Below are positions 1 to 8,178 of a DNA stretch of 64,000 nt, piece after piece. A program made the translations under genes and the position numbers. Source of the DNA: Paludibacteraceae bacterium (GTDB lineage: Bacteria > Bacteroidota > Bacteroidia > Bacteroidales > Paludibacteraceae). Within the stretch, counting starts at the first letter, position 1. Every line of letters begins with the position of its first letter. The stretch is from NCBI GenBank assembly GCA_024401555.1, contig JAKSKV010000012.1, forward strand, positions 1 to 64,000, in the 5' to 3' direction. The notes beneath the pieces were generated by a model. That model made no database searches and had not been told where the DNA came from. It was given only the letters and a program-made list of their open reading frames with translations.

Positions 1-1
1 A

Positions 2-40
2 TTGTCACTTCTTTCTTTGTTCCCAAAGTGACAACTTTTT
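2..40 (+). terminator. Intrinsic terminator of a gene left of the window
   Basis: A 9-bp perfect inverted repeat (TTGTCACTT at 2-10 and AAGTGACAA at 26-34) is followed by a run of T at 36-40. It would end transcription coming from outside the window. The right arm is also one end of the inverted-repeat element at 25-131, so its primary role is uncertain. Confidence 0.45.
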
Positions 41-131
41 CTAGTATAAGTCATTCAGATGAGCAAGAGCGAAAGCGCAAGTACCCTCAAGAACAGTGTA
101 TTGTACTTAACTGAAAAAGGTTGTCACTTTT
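25..131. repeat. Short element with imperfect terminal inverted repeats
   Basis: The left end (AAAGTGACAAC then TTTTTC, from 25) recurs inverted at the right end (GTTGTCACTTTT, preceded by CTGAAAAAG, to about 131). The arms match over about 20 bp with one-base gaps. The 107-bp interior has no convincing ORF. This looks like a MITE or two facing ends of an insertion sequence; it lies directly beside a decayed transposase. No target-site duplication is obvious. Confidence 0.4.
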
Positions 132-310
132 AGGTGTACGCTAAAATCCATATTGGGACGCGATTTGGAGATTGTCCTTCGCCTTGATGAGTGCCCTTCA
201 ATATTCCAAGTGGTACCAAAACGATGGATTGTTGAAAGATCTTTTGAATATCGTGCGTCGTTTGTTTAAGGACCTGCTAGTAAAAATCGTTCATCTCCGC
301 TGGTAATTTT
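132..310 (+). pseudogene. Decayed IS5-type transposase fragment
   Basis: Reading the frame through codon 183-185 gives an uninterrupted stretch resembling the C-terminal part of IS5-group DDE transposases: a segment like LEIVLRLDE, then VVPKRWIVERSFE, which matches the family signature (V/L)-P-(K/R)-R-W-(V/I)-V-E-R. It meets a stop at about 258. The continuation (LNIVRRLFKDL) is in another frame, so a frameshift lies near 240. There is no start, no N-terminal catalytic region and no intact terminal repeats, so this is a dead remnant. Family placement rests on the motif only. Confidence 0.6.
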
Positions 311-480
311 GTCGCAATCTGCCCTGTGGGACTTTTTTACCGTTCCATTGCACGAAAAATACCCAATCCACTCCTTGCAGCCCCTTTACATTTGCACTGT
401 TCGATTCGACGTGATGACCACCATCGCTTGAAGAGAACCCGTGAGTGAATTACTATTGATTAACACAAAAAGAATAAATT

Positions 481-2436
481 ATGAATATCAAGAATCGTTT
501 GTCATTGGCATTTTGTTTGTTGGCGCTCCCTTTCGCCGGACATTCAGCCACCAATTTGACTGTTAATTTGTCTGACAGCATCCGTCCCGCCCAACATGTG
601 GCCTCTGGATCTTTGTATGGTTTGACAGAGTCTCTTCCGAGCAATATCGACGCGGATGTGGCGCCATTAAAACCGAATGTATTCGTTTGTCCTGCCCGTA
701 GCGGTAATGGCCGTCAGCAACGTATCGGAGGTGCTTTCCTGGTCTCTCCGAGAATTAAAAACACGACAGGAAGAATTCAGATCCGTTTGGCGGATGTCTT
801 GCCTGGTTGGCCCTATAAATTCCAATCGATGGACCACTGGAAAAGTGAGGTGCGTTCGGTGATAGAGGAGAAAAAGAAATCCAATATCCAGAATTTCGAA
901 GGTTATGAGATTTGGAACGAACCGAATGGCACCTGGAAGAATCCGAATGGCATCTCCTTCCATACCCTTTGGAAAGAGACCTACCAGTTGATCCGCTCCA
1001 TGGATCCTAATGAGAAGATTGTCGGCCCTTCTTTGGCATGGTTCGATTCCAGTTTTATGGATTCGTTTTTGAAGTTCTGCAAAGAGAATAATTGTGTGCC
1101 TGATGTGATCTGTTGGCACCAATGGGGATCCGGTGGTTTCGTGGGTGCGTTGGAGTCGCTTCGCAACATGGAACGCAAGTATGGTATCTCTCCTCGTGCG
1201 GTGAGCATCAATGAGTATTGCGCGGGATCGGATGCTGCCAACCAGAAGTTTGAGGGTTGCCCAGGTTACTCGGTGCCTTTTATCGCCAAGTTCGAGCGTC
1301 ACGGTGTGGAGAGCGCGATGATCTCCTGGTGGTTCACTGGTTTGCCAGGCCGATTGGGTAGTTTGCTTACTGCCAATAACCAGAGAGGCGGTGGCTGGTG
1401 GCTCTATAAGTGGTATGGTGATATGAGCGGATATATGGCCCGCGTCACTCCTCCGAATGATAAGTCTGATGGTGTGGATGGTTTCGCCGCTGTGGACCGT
1501 AAGAAGAAGGAGATCAGCATTGTGTTGGGAGGTAATACGGTTGGTGATGTGAATGTGCCGATTAGTGGTATCCCTTCCTATATGGGTAGCCGCGTGAACG
1601 TTCGTCTGGAATATGTGACTTGGTCTGATAAGGATACCCCTGTGGCCTCCACGACATTGATCTCTAACACGGAGTACGATGTGAACCAGGGAAAAATCAC
1701 GGTGCCTGTGAAGATCACAAGCAAGTTGTTCGCTTATAGGATTTTTATCACTTCCGCTACGCCGCAAGCTCCCTTTCAGGGCAATATGACACTTCTTCCA
1801 GGTCGTTTGGAGGTGGAACATTTTGATGAGGGTGGCGAAGGAAAGGCTTACCACGATAGCGATGATAACAATCAGGGTGATGCGGGATTCCGAGGCGACG
1901 AGGCGGTTGATATAGTAGCCTCTTCCGAGGGAAAGGCGATTGGATACACCACTGCTGGAGAGTGGTTGGAATACACGGTGAAGGTGGAGCAGGAGGGTAC
2001 TTACGATTTTTCCGCGCTTGTCTCTTCCGGTTCGGACAACTCCTCCTTCTTGGTCTCTTTGGATAATCGAACCTTGGTGGATACCGTGAAGGTTCCCAAT
2101 GGTGGCAGCTGGGATCTCTACAATACGATGGAGGTGGGAACGGTCAACCTTACCGCTGGCGAACATCTACTCCGTCTGACCATTACAGGTAGCTATGTGA
2201 ACATCGATTGGTTGCAGTTCAGCCAACACGACGCGACAGGCGAGGAACTCTTCTTCGGGGAGAATGTCGAGGATGAGTATGCGGTCTATGATGTGATGGG
2301 TTTGAAATTAGTGGATATTACAGCTTATAACTCAACCGAAGTGAATGAGAAGCTAAATACGATCGCTCCCAAGTCGGGCATCTATTTGGTGAGATCTTCC
2401 GGAGGAAAATCTTATAAGACACTGGTTGTGAAATGA
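481..2436 (+). CDS. Secreted GH-A clan (GH39-like) glycosidase with CBM6 and T9SS CTD
   Basis: Predicted extracellular glycoside hydrolase of 651 residues. Residues 1-22 form a signal peptide. The catalytic region (about 30-420) carries the clan GH-A pattern: E147 in W-N-E-P-N as likely acid/base and E245 in I-N-E-Y as likely nucleophile, with a W-H-Q-W segment between. This is closest in style to GH39, but the family is not certain. Residues about 438-582 form a CBM6-type carbohydrate-binding module (starts LEVEHFDEGGEG, ends NIDWLQF). The last ~55 residues are a type-A T9SS sorting domain (YDVMGLKL ... GIYLVRSSGGKSYKTLVVK), so the enzyme should be exported by T9SS and probably anchored at the surface. 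It stands alone; a terminator follows. The substrate cannot be read from the sequence. Confidence 0.85.
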   Translation: MNIKNRLSLAFCLLALPFAGHSATNLTVNLSDSIRPAQHVASGSLYGLTESLPSNIDADVAPLKPNVFVCPARSGNGRQQRIGGAFLVSPRIKNTTGRIQIRLADVLPGWPYKFQSMDHWKSEVRSVIEEKKKSNIQNFEGYEIWNEPNGTWKNPNGISFHTLWKETYQLIRSMDPNEKIVGPSLAWFDSSFMDSFLKFCKENNCVPDVICWHQWGSGGFVGALESLRNMERKYGISPRAVSINEYCAGSDAANQKFEGCPGYSVPFIAKFERHGVESAMISWWFTGLPGRLGSLLTANNQRGGGWWLYKWYGDMSGYMARVTPPNDKSDGVDGFAAVDRKKKEISIVLGGNTVGDVNVPISGIPSYMGSRVNVRLEYVTWSDKDTPVASTTLISNTEYDVNQGKITVPVKITSKLFAYRIFITSATPQAPFQGNMTLLPGRLEVEHFDEGGEGKAYHDSDDNNQGDAGFRGDEAVDIVASSEGKAIGYTTAGEWLEYTVKVEQEGTYDFSALVSSGSDNSSFLVSLDNRTLVDTVKVPNGGSWDLYNTMEVGTVNLTAGEHLLRLTITGSYVNIDWLQFSQHDATGEELFFGENVEDEYAVYDVMGLKLVDITAYNSTEVNEKLNTIAPKSGIYLVRSSGGKSYKTLVVK

Positions 2437-2455
2437 TGAAAATATAGATGTGTGG

Positions 2456-2493
2456 CAATCCGGGGGCCGTGAGGTTCTCGGATTGTTTTTTTT
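2456..2493 (+). terminator. Intrinsic terminator after the glycosidase gene
   Basis: CAATCCG (2456-2462) pairs with CGGATTG (2479-2485), followed by a run of T to 2493. It lies between the convergent glycosidase and ygiQ genes. Confidence 0.8.
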
Positions 2494-2495
2494 GA

Positions 2496-4463
2496 TTATC
2501 TTCTTTTCCCTCCTTTCCCTCCTTGACTACGTTTCCCTCCTTGCGGTCTGAAATCACGGTTGTTTTGTTCCCTGTTGTTGGATTTGTATCCGCTGCTGTG
2601 GCCATTCCTTTCGAAACTGCTGAATCCTGATACTTTGCCGGAGAAGAGTTGCTGCACCAAATCAGGACGTCTCATTCTTTGTAGTTCACGCATGATTTGC
2701 TGGCGGTATTCCGGCTTGTACCAGAAGAAGAATTGGCGTTGCGCCAACTTCTCCTCCTTGTCGTGCGCAGTGAAGACTGGCTCCAAGGTGTAGGGATGAT
2801 AGCCCGTATAATACATCTCTGTGGAGAGTGTCATCGGCGTAGGGGTAAAATCCTGCACCTGCTCCAATTGAAAGTTCAGTTTGTGGGTTTCGCAGGCCAA
2901 TTCCGCCATATTCTCAGCCTTGCAACCTGGGTGGCTGGAGATGAAGTAGGGAATCAGTTGTTGCTTCAATCCGTATTGCTCGTTGACGCGGTCGAAAACC
3001 TTTTTGAATTCATAGAAGAGTTTGAAGGTGGGCTTGCGCATCATGTTGAGCACTGTGTCGCTCGTGTGTTCCGGCGCCACTTTCAGTCGTCCGCTCACAT
3101 GGTTGGCGATGAGCTCCTCCATGTATCTTTTGTGCGTCTCGTTCACTTTCGGATCGGCGTCTTGGTGGAGCAGTAGGTCGTAGCGGATACCGCTTCCGAT
3201 AAAGGATTTCTTGATGCCTGGCAGGGCGTCCACCGCCGCATATAGGTCGAGCAATGGGCCAAGATCCGTGTTGAGGTTCTTGCATACATTGGGGTGGATA
3301 CAAGAGTAGCGTTTGCACTTTGAACAGATGCTTTGGTCTTTGCCGCGAAGTTGGTACATGTCTGCGCTCGGACCCCCTAAATCGCTGAGATAGCCTTTGA
3401 AATCGGGTAGTTCCATGACCTTCTTCACCTCTCGTAGAATCGATTCTTTGCTACGGGAAACGATCTGTTTGCCTTGGTGAGCGGAGATGGTGCAGAAGGA
3501 ACATCCGCCGAAACATCCGCGGTGGATGTTGACGGAGAATTTGATCATCTCGTAGGCTGGAATGGTCTTCCCCTTGTATTTGGGATGGGGCAGTCTGGTG
3601 AAGGGGAGTTCGTAGGTCGCGTCAAGATCGGCTGAACTCATAGGCGGGTAGGGCGGGTTGATCACCACGGTACGCTTGTCGTCCAATTTCTGGAGCAGAC
3701 GGTTGGCGTGGACTTTGTTGGATTCCTCCTCCACCACCTTGAAATTCTTCGCTTGGCACAGTTTGTCTTTTAGGCACTGTTTGTGGCTGAATAGCTCAAA
3801 AGTGTCAGCCCCCTCGTAAGCGGGTATCTTGTCGTTGTCCACGATATATACGCTCTGAGGAATGTTGTGCATCTCACTGATGGGGATGCCGGCCTGTGCC
3901 TGCCTTACCAACTCTTTGAGCGGCAATTCCCCCATGCCGTAGGTAAGCAGATCGGCGCCACAATCTTTGAGAATACAGGGTTTCAACTCATCGTCCCAGT
4001 AGTCGTAGTGGGTGACGCGTCGGAGAGAGGCTTCGATGCCGCCTATCACGACAGGCACATCGGGCCATAACTCTTTTAGGATTTTTGTATAGACGATGGT
4101 CGCTCTGTCCGGACGGAATCCCGCCTGCCCGTTAGGGGAGTAGGCGTCGTCGCTGCGGAGACGTCGGTTGGCGGTGTAGTGGTTGACCATACTGTCCATG
4201 CAACCGGCCGAAACGGCGAAGAATAGGCGGGGCTTCCCTAACTTTTTGAAGTCTCGTAGGTCGTCGCGCCAGTTGGGTTGAGGCACGATGGCCACCCGTA
4301 GCCCGTAACTCTCCAAGATGCGTCCCACCACGGCACCTGCGAATGAAGGGTGGTCCACATAGGCGTCGCCCGAAAATAGGATTACGTCCACCTCGTCCCA
4401 CTGACGAAGCTCCAACTCCTTTTTTGTGGTTGGGAGGAAATCTGAGAGTCTGTATTCTTTCAT
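2496..4463 (-). CDS. ygiQ: YgiQ family radical SAM protein
   Basis: A 655-residue member of the YgiQ (UPF0313) radical SAM family, a widespread family whose reaction is not settled. The N-terminal half (1-300) resembles the family's cobalamin-binding-like region. The radical SAM cluster motif C-X3-C-X2-C is present at C317, C321 and C324 (R-G-C-F-G-G-C-S-F-C), followed by the radical SAM barrel and a family-typical C-terminal region. The last ~50 residues are rich in Gly, Lys and Arg (low-complexity basic tail). A TAACTTCG box at 4469-4476 (minus) lies only about 6 nt before the ATG, so the message may be leaderless. The gene is convergent with the glycosidase and divergent from tRNA-Gln. Confidence 0.93.
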   Translation of the reverse strand: MKEYRLSDFLPTTKKELELRQWDEVDVILFSGDAYVDHPSFAGAVVGRILESYGLRVAIVPQPNWRDDLRDFKKLGKPRLFFAVSAGCMDSMVNHYTANRRLRSDDAYSPNGQAGFRPDRATIVYTKILKELWPDVPVVIGGIEASLRRVTHYDYWDDELKPCILKDCGADLLTYGMGELPLKELVRQAQAGIPISEMHNIPQSVYIVDNDKIPAYEGADTFELFSHKQCLKDKLCQAKNFKVVEEESNKVHANRLLQKLDDKRTVVINPPYPPMSSADLDATYELPFTRLPHPKYKGKTIPAYEMIKFSVNIHRGCFGGCSFCTISAHQGKQIVSRSKESILREVKKVMELPDFKGYLSDLGGPSADMYQLRGKDQSICSKCKRYSCIHPNVCKNLNTDLGPLLDLYAAVDALPGIKKSFIGSGIRYDLLLHQDADPKVNETHKRYMEELIANHVSGRLKVAPEHTSDTVLNMMRKPTFKLFYEFKKVFDRVNEQYGLKQQLIPYFISSHPGCKAENMAELACETHKLNFQLEQVQDFTPTPMTLSTEMYYTGYHPYTLEPVFTAHDKEEKLAQRQFFFWYKPEYRQQIMRELQRMRRPDLVQQLFSGKVSGFSSFERNGHSSGYKSNNREQNNRDFRPQGGKRSQGGKGGKRR

Positions 4464-4549
4464 GTCTGCGAAGTTACTCGCTCTTTGGCTAAATCCCTAA
4501 ATTTTTGGATGATTTTGTTGCTTGTGATGTAAAAAAGTCTTCTTATCCT

Positions 4550-4579
4550 TTTGTGGGTAGGGGAAATATCGTATATTCG
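4550..4579 (+). promoter_or_regulatory. Promoter of tRNA-Gln
   Basis: TTTG at 4550-4553, an 18-nt spacer and TATATTCG at 4572-4579 form a Bacteroidota-type promoter; the tRNA starts 15 nt downstream. Confidence 0.75.
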
Positions 4580-4593
4580 CGGTCAAATAAGAT

Positions 4594-4664
4594 TGCCTTA
4601 TGGTGTAATGGTAGCACATCAGTTTCTGGCACTGCTTGTCCGGGTTCGAATCCTGGTAAGGCAA
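4594..4664 (+). tRNA. tRNA-Gln (anticodon CTG)
   Basis: The acceptor stem TGCCTTA (4594-4600) pairs with TAAGGCA (4657-4663). The D arm holds GGTGTAATGGTAGCA. The anticodon stem CAGT/ACTG encloses the loop TTCTGGC, giving anticodon CTG (codon CAG). The T arm contains GGTTCGAATCC. The length of 71 nt fits tRNA-Gln. The 3' CCA is not encoded (CAA follows position 4663). Confidence 0.95.
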
Positions 4665-4674
4665 CAAAATGAAA

Positions 4675-4709
4675 AGCTAAAATACTTGAAGGGTATTTTA
4701 GCTTTTTTT
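4675..4709 (+). terminator. Terminator of tRNA-Gln
   Basis: AGCTAAAATAC (from 4675) pairs with GTATTTTAGCT (to 4703), followed by seven T. Confidence 0.88.
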
Positions 4710-4823
4710 GAATGCGTGTTTTTATGTGGCACAAGAACTTTTTTACATTTATGATGAGATTTTTTATGTTTTATACATAAGAGGTTTTTTGCTTACCGTT
4801 GTAAAATAGATTGGTGATCCCGT

Positions 4824-4867
4824 ATTATTATTATTTTTATGTCTAATTATTATTATTTTTATGTCTA
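4824..4867 (+). repeat. Exact 22-bp tandem duplication over a start region
   Basis: The 22-bp unit at 4824-4845 (ATTATT-rich, ending TTTTTATGTCTA) is repeated exactly at 4846-4867. Each copy contains an ATG (4839 and 4861). Because 22 is not a multiple of three, the first ATG is out of frame with the second, which starts the following gene. Confidence 0.95.
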
Positions 4868-5367
4868 TGGAAGAGAAACTCAAATCATTGTCTGATAATC
4901 AGTTACTTGATATTGTAAAGAATTATAAAAAATATCAGTATACGGAAGAGGTTAAGACGCAGGCGCTCTCTATCTTGCTGAGCGAAAGAGGATTTGACGA
5001 AGACTACTTAAGGAATAATGGTTTTCTGAATAATGATGTTCGGGAGAGTGCGCAGTCCTATTTTAAGCGGTATAAGAAGAAAAATATCATAGCGCTATCT
5101 CTTTTCATCAGTGTGCCGCTGCTTACGATTATCTCTTCAATCACGGATTTAACTGTTTTGGCTATCTTGGCTTGGATCGCGTTTTTCGCTTTCGTATATG
5201 AAGTCGTTTCATCCTTCTTCTTGCTGCAAAAATGTTATGGGCTTATGCCTGACAAGGAGTGCCCGATATCTTCCGCTTTCTATTTCCTTATGAGTGTTCT
5301 TCTCTACTTTGTCATATTCTTTTACTACAACAAAGAGATAGAAAAGGATCTCAACGATATAAGTTGA
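4861..5367 (+). CDS. Small hypothetical membrane protein
   Basis: A 168-residue protein that I do not recognise. The N-terminal third (1-73) is soluble, charged and helical, resembling a short helical adaptor segment. It is followed by three or more hydrophobic segments at about 75-95, 98-120 and 137-155, so it is probably an inner-membrane protein with a cytoplasmic N-terminus and a short charged tail. The start at 4861 lies in the second copy of a 22-bp tandem duplication; the second codon-level Met (residue 3) is an alternative start. No clear Shine-Dalgarno is seen. It lies between tRNA-Gln and a lipoprotein gene that has its own promoter, so it may be a single-gene unit. Confidence 0.7.
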   Translation: MSMEEKLKSLSDNQLLDIVKNYKKYQYTEEVKTQALSILLSERGFDEDYLRNNGFLNNDVRESAQSYFKRYKKKNIIALSLFISVPLLTIISSITDLTVLAILAWIAFFAFVYEVVSSFFLLQKCYGLMPDKECPISSAFYFLMSVLLYFVIFFYYNKEIEKDLNDIS

Positions 5368-5389
5368 TGCTTCGGACTGTTTTTTATTG

Positions 5390-5397
5390 TATCTTCG
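5390..5397 (+). promoter_or_regulatory. Promoter -7 box of the lipoprotein gene
   Basis: TATCTTCG matches the Bacteroidota -7 box; the start codon is about 40 nt downstream. Confidence 0.65.
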
Positions 5398-5438
5398 CGG
5401 ATGTGTAATAGTGATAATATTACAGCTGATATAGTATT

Positions 5439-7607
5439 ATGAAAATGAAAAATAAGTTACAAACATTGTTCAGCCTCTTACGGCTCATTTCTGTGATGTC
5501 GGTCTCACTCCTTCTTTTGGGTGCTTGCTCCAAGAAACCGGAGCGTATGGAGTATGTGAGTGGTATCGTGAAAAGTGTGGAAGGTGATCCGTTGGCGGAT
5601 GTGGAGGTGAAGTCGAATGGATACATCGTGAAGACCGATGCGCTGGGTTCATTTACGATCGAACATGTCGAGAATGTGGATGGCCGTTATATCCTCAAGT
5701 TCAGTAAAAAGGGGTATTTCCCGGTCACTCGTTCTGGAGAGAGCGGTTCGGTTGGATTGATGGAGGTGGTATTGGTCAAGGAGAATCAAAAAGAGGTCAG
5801 CACTACCACGAAGTTCACCTCAACCAAGGGCGCTACCGTGCGAGTTGGTGGTATGGCTGTCGAATTCCCGAAAGATGGCATTATCTACGAAGACGGTACT
5901 TCGTATAAAGGTACGGTGGATGTGAAAGTCCTCTACTTGGATCCTAAGAAACCTATCTTCCCTGCCGCTATGCCTGGTGGAGACTTGGTGGCGCAAGACA
6001 GTTCGTTGACAGATGTGCCGTTGGTATCCTATGGTATGGTCAATGTGGAGTTGCGTGACGCGAAAGGCGCGAAGTTACAGGTCAATGACGAAGTGAAATC
6101 GAAGGTGACCTTCCCGATTCCGGAAGGTATGATGGCCAAGGCTCCCGAAAAGATGCCGTTGTGGCACTTCAATGAATCCACCGGTAAATGGGAGGAGAGT
6201 GGTCTGGCTGTGAAGAACGGAGATGTCTATGAAGGCGAAGTGGAGCATTTCTCGTGGGTCAATTTGGATGATCCAAAACAATTCGTCGTTCTGAAAGGAA
6301 AAGTGAAGGATGCCGATGGCAGACCATTGTCGGGCGTTAGAATCGTGGTGGAACAGGTGAGCGTCTATTCCGACGAGGAGGGCGAGTATAGTGTTCGGAT
6401 TCCAAGCGAGACCGATGTGACGGTGACCGTTCGTAAGGAGGATTACCTGAACTACGATAATGAGTTCTCCGTGACCATCTCTGGCCAGCCGGGTAATTCA
6501 ACCTATAAGCAAGATATTGTATTGCCGGTGATGCCATCCGTTACTGGTAAGTTGGAGAATATGTGTGACGACAATGTCATTTTCCCAGTCTATTGTTGTT
6601 ACGAGGTGGATGGAAGAAAAAACGCCACACCATTTTCTTTGCCGAAAAAGGATGGAACCTTCTCTGTTAGGGTGCCTTCTAATGCGACGAAGGTCTCTTT
6701 GTGTGTCAAGGTGCCAGGTATGGATGACTTGGTTCGTGAAATTGAATTTGAGGGAAGCGATTACCAAATCGTAGGCAGTTTATCTCTCTGCCGCAAGAAT
6801 TTGGTGGACCGAGAGACGCCGCATCTCACAGTCGATGGGAAGGAGACCGTCATTGAAGTGGATGAGTTGGATTATATTGATTTCACCAAGACGGGCGTGA
6901 CCGTAGGAGGATCTGGTATCACCGTGACCATCGATAAATATACCGAGGGTGCGGCGATGATGGATGGGAAGGTGACGATAGAGAAGTATGGATTCGAATC
7001 CTCCTCCGCGCGCATAGAGAAGCGCACAGTCGATAACCATGTCAATCTGGTGGTAGTGGCGACAGGAAAGGCGCTCGGTGAGGATGGCTCCACCATGAAA
7101 GACGCCACTTTTGAGGGTGTGCTTACCGCCTCGTATATGTATCATGGTAAATGTTCGGATTTCTCTGAACTCTGTTGGAACAAGTCCTTTCCGGAGATGA
7201 GATGCCCAATTTCATACGCCTCCCAAGAGAGCTTTTTGGGTATGCCGTTGAGCGCTTTCATCTACGACAAGGCGACTGATGTGGACTTTAAGCGGTTGAT
7301 GAAGATGTCAAAAAATGTGGATCCGTTTATGTTGTACATCGGTTACAATAAGGCGAATAAAGCGACCTTCGAAAAGATCTCATCCGTCTTAAAGAGCGCA
7401 GGTTACGAGGAAGTGGAGAGCAAGCGTCAAGGCAAACACTCTTATTCCAATGGCGAGGTGAACTTCGACATCTACTTCGAAGAAGGAATGGTTTGGGAGT
7501 TTAGGGATGGCGGATCCAAAATGCAGATGACCGTAAGCGTAAGCACAGGTTGGGATAAATGGATTAAGGCTTTGGCAAAGAAGTATTTGTTTGACTGGTT
7601 GTCGTAG
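5439..7607 (+). CDS. Large lipoprotein with carboxypeptidase-regulatory-like domains
   Basis: A 722-residue predicted lipoprotein: the signal peptide ends in the lipobox L-L-G-A-C (about residue 30), followed by S-K-K. Residues about 37-110 and 284-350 are carboxypeptidase-regulatory-like beta-sandwich domains (pattern G-x-V ... G-x-P-L-x-x-V-x-V ... T-D-x-x-G-x-F). Between them (about 120-280) lies a region with G-G-M-A-V-E-F-P, a P-G-G-D-L segment and W-H-F-N-E-S-T-G-K-W-E-E-S-G; this arrangement recalls the ectodomain of FAM171-like proteins. The C-terminal ~370 residues are unassigned. Likely sits in the outer or inner membrane facing periplasm or surface; function unknown. A promoter box precedes it. 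Confidence 0.8.
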   Translation: MKMKNKLQTLFSLLRLISVMSVSLLLLGACSKKPERMEYVSGIVKSVEGDPLADVEVKSNGYIVKTDALGSFTIEHVENVDGRYILKFSKKGYFPVTRSGESGSVGLMEVVLVKENQKEVSTTTKFTSTKGATVRVGGMAVEFPKDGIIYEDGTSYKGTVDVKVLYLDPKKPIFPAAMPGGDLVAQDSSLTDVPLVSYGMVNVELRDAKGAKLQVNDEVKSKVTFPIPEGMMAKAPEKMPLWHFNESTGKWEESGLAVKNGDVYEGEVEHFSWVNLDDPKQFVVLKGKVKDADGRPLSGVRIVVEQVSVYSDEEGEYSVRIPSETDVTVTVRKEDYLNYDNEFSVTISGQPGNSTYKQDIVLPVMPSVTGKLENMCDDNVIFPVYCCYEVDGRKNATPFSLPKKDGTFSVRVPSNATKVSLCVKVPGMDDLVREIEFEGSDYQIVGSLSLCRKNLVDRETPHLTVDGKETVIEVDELDYIDFTKTGVTVGGSGITVTIDKYTEGAAMMDGKVTIEKYGFESSSARIEKRTVDNHVNLVVVATGKALGEDGSTMKDATFEGVLTASYMYHGKCSDFSELCWNKSFPEMRCPISYASQESFLGMPLSAFIYDKATDVDFKRLMKMSKNVDPFMLYIGYNKANKATFEKISSVLKSAGYEEVESKRQGKHSYSNGEVNFDIYFEEGMVWEFRDGGSKMQMTVSVSTGWDKWIKALAKKYLFDWLS

Positions 7608-7667
7608 ATATAAACTTGTCAATCTCTTTTCATATATAATTTCGCATTTTGTAAGATAAAAAAATAA

Positions 7668-8042
7668 ATGGGAACACGGGCTATTTTGACTATTTTGATG
7701 CTGGTGGTTTCGAATGTCTTTATGACCTTCGCATGGTATGGTAATTTGAAATTGCAGGAGATGAAGATCTCGTCCGATTGGCCGTTGATCTTGGTTATCC
7801 TCTTTAGTTGGGGCATCGCTTTGTTTGAATACTGTTTTATGATTCCCGCCAACCGTATGGGGTCCCAAATTATGGGCGGACCTTTTTCCTTGGTTCAGTT
7901 GAAGGTAATCCAGGAGGTGGTCTCCATTATGGTTTTCTCTGGAATCGTCACATTGGTCTTCAAGGGACAGTCGTTCCATTGGAACCATTTGGCTGCCTTT
8001 GTCTGTCTGGTATTGGCTGTCTATTTTGTTTTTAAAAAGTGA
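7668..8042 (+). CDS. DUF486/DMT-type small membrane protein
   Basis: A 124-residue integral membrane protein with four hydrophobic segments (about 5-25, 37-58, 75-97 and 105-122). It matches the DUF486 (DMT_6) family in length and in features such as F-x-W-Y-G-x-L near the first helix, a central W-G-I-A-L-F-E-Y segment and N-R-x-G. The family is related to drug/metabolite transporters, but no substrate is established. It starts about 60 nt after the lipoprotein gene; no terminator is seen between, so co-transcription is possible. Confidence 0.88.
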   Translation: MGTRAILTILMLVVSNVFMTFAWYGNLKLQEMKISSDWPLILVILFSWGIALFEYCFMIPANRMGSQIMGGPFSLVQLKVIQEVVSIMVFSGIVTLVFKGQSFHWNHLAAFVCLVLAVYFVFKK

Positions 8043-8104
8043 AAAATTTGACGTTTTATGCGATAGTTGCCGGCGAAATGTTTCCTCATTACGACACAAA
8101 TGAC

Positions 8105-8112
8105 TAATTTTG
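8105..8112 (+). promoter_or_regulatory. Promoter -7 box of the first type-B surface protein
   Basis: TAATTTTG matches the -7 box. Transcription would start near 8119, which argues for the start codon at 8179 rather than an upstream one at 8128. Confidence 0.65.
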
Positions 8113-8178
8113 CGGCGTTGAATTGATGTGTTTGATTGCGATTGGTCTTTTATTTGTTGCATAAGCGATTCCGATAGT

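Noticed and set aside
667-2166. 499-codon open frame antisense to the glycosidase
   Set aside because: The glycosidase has signal peptide, catalytic residues, CBM6 and CTD in order. The antisense product is rich in His, Arg and Ile with no domain, typical of a shadow frame.
8128-8178. Upstream in-frame start for the first type-B protein
   Set aside because: It lies only 16 nt after the -7 box and would put 17 Cys/Asp-rich residues before a normal signal peptide.
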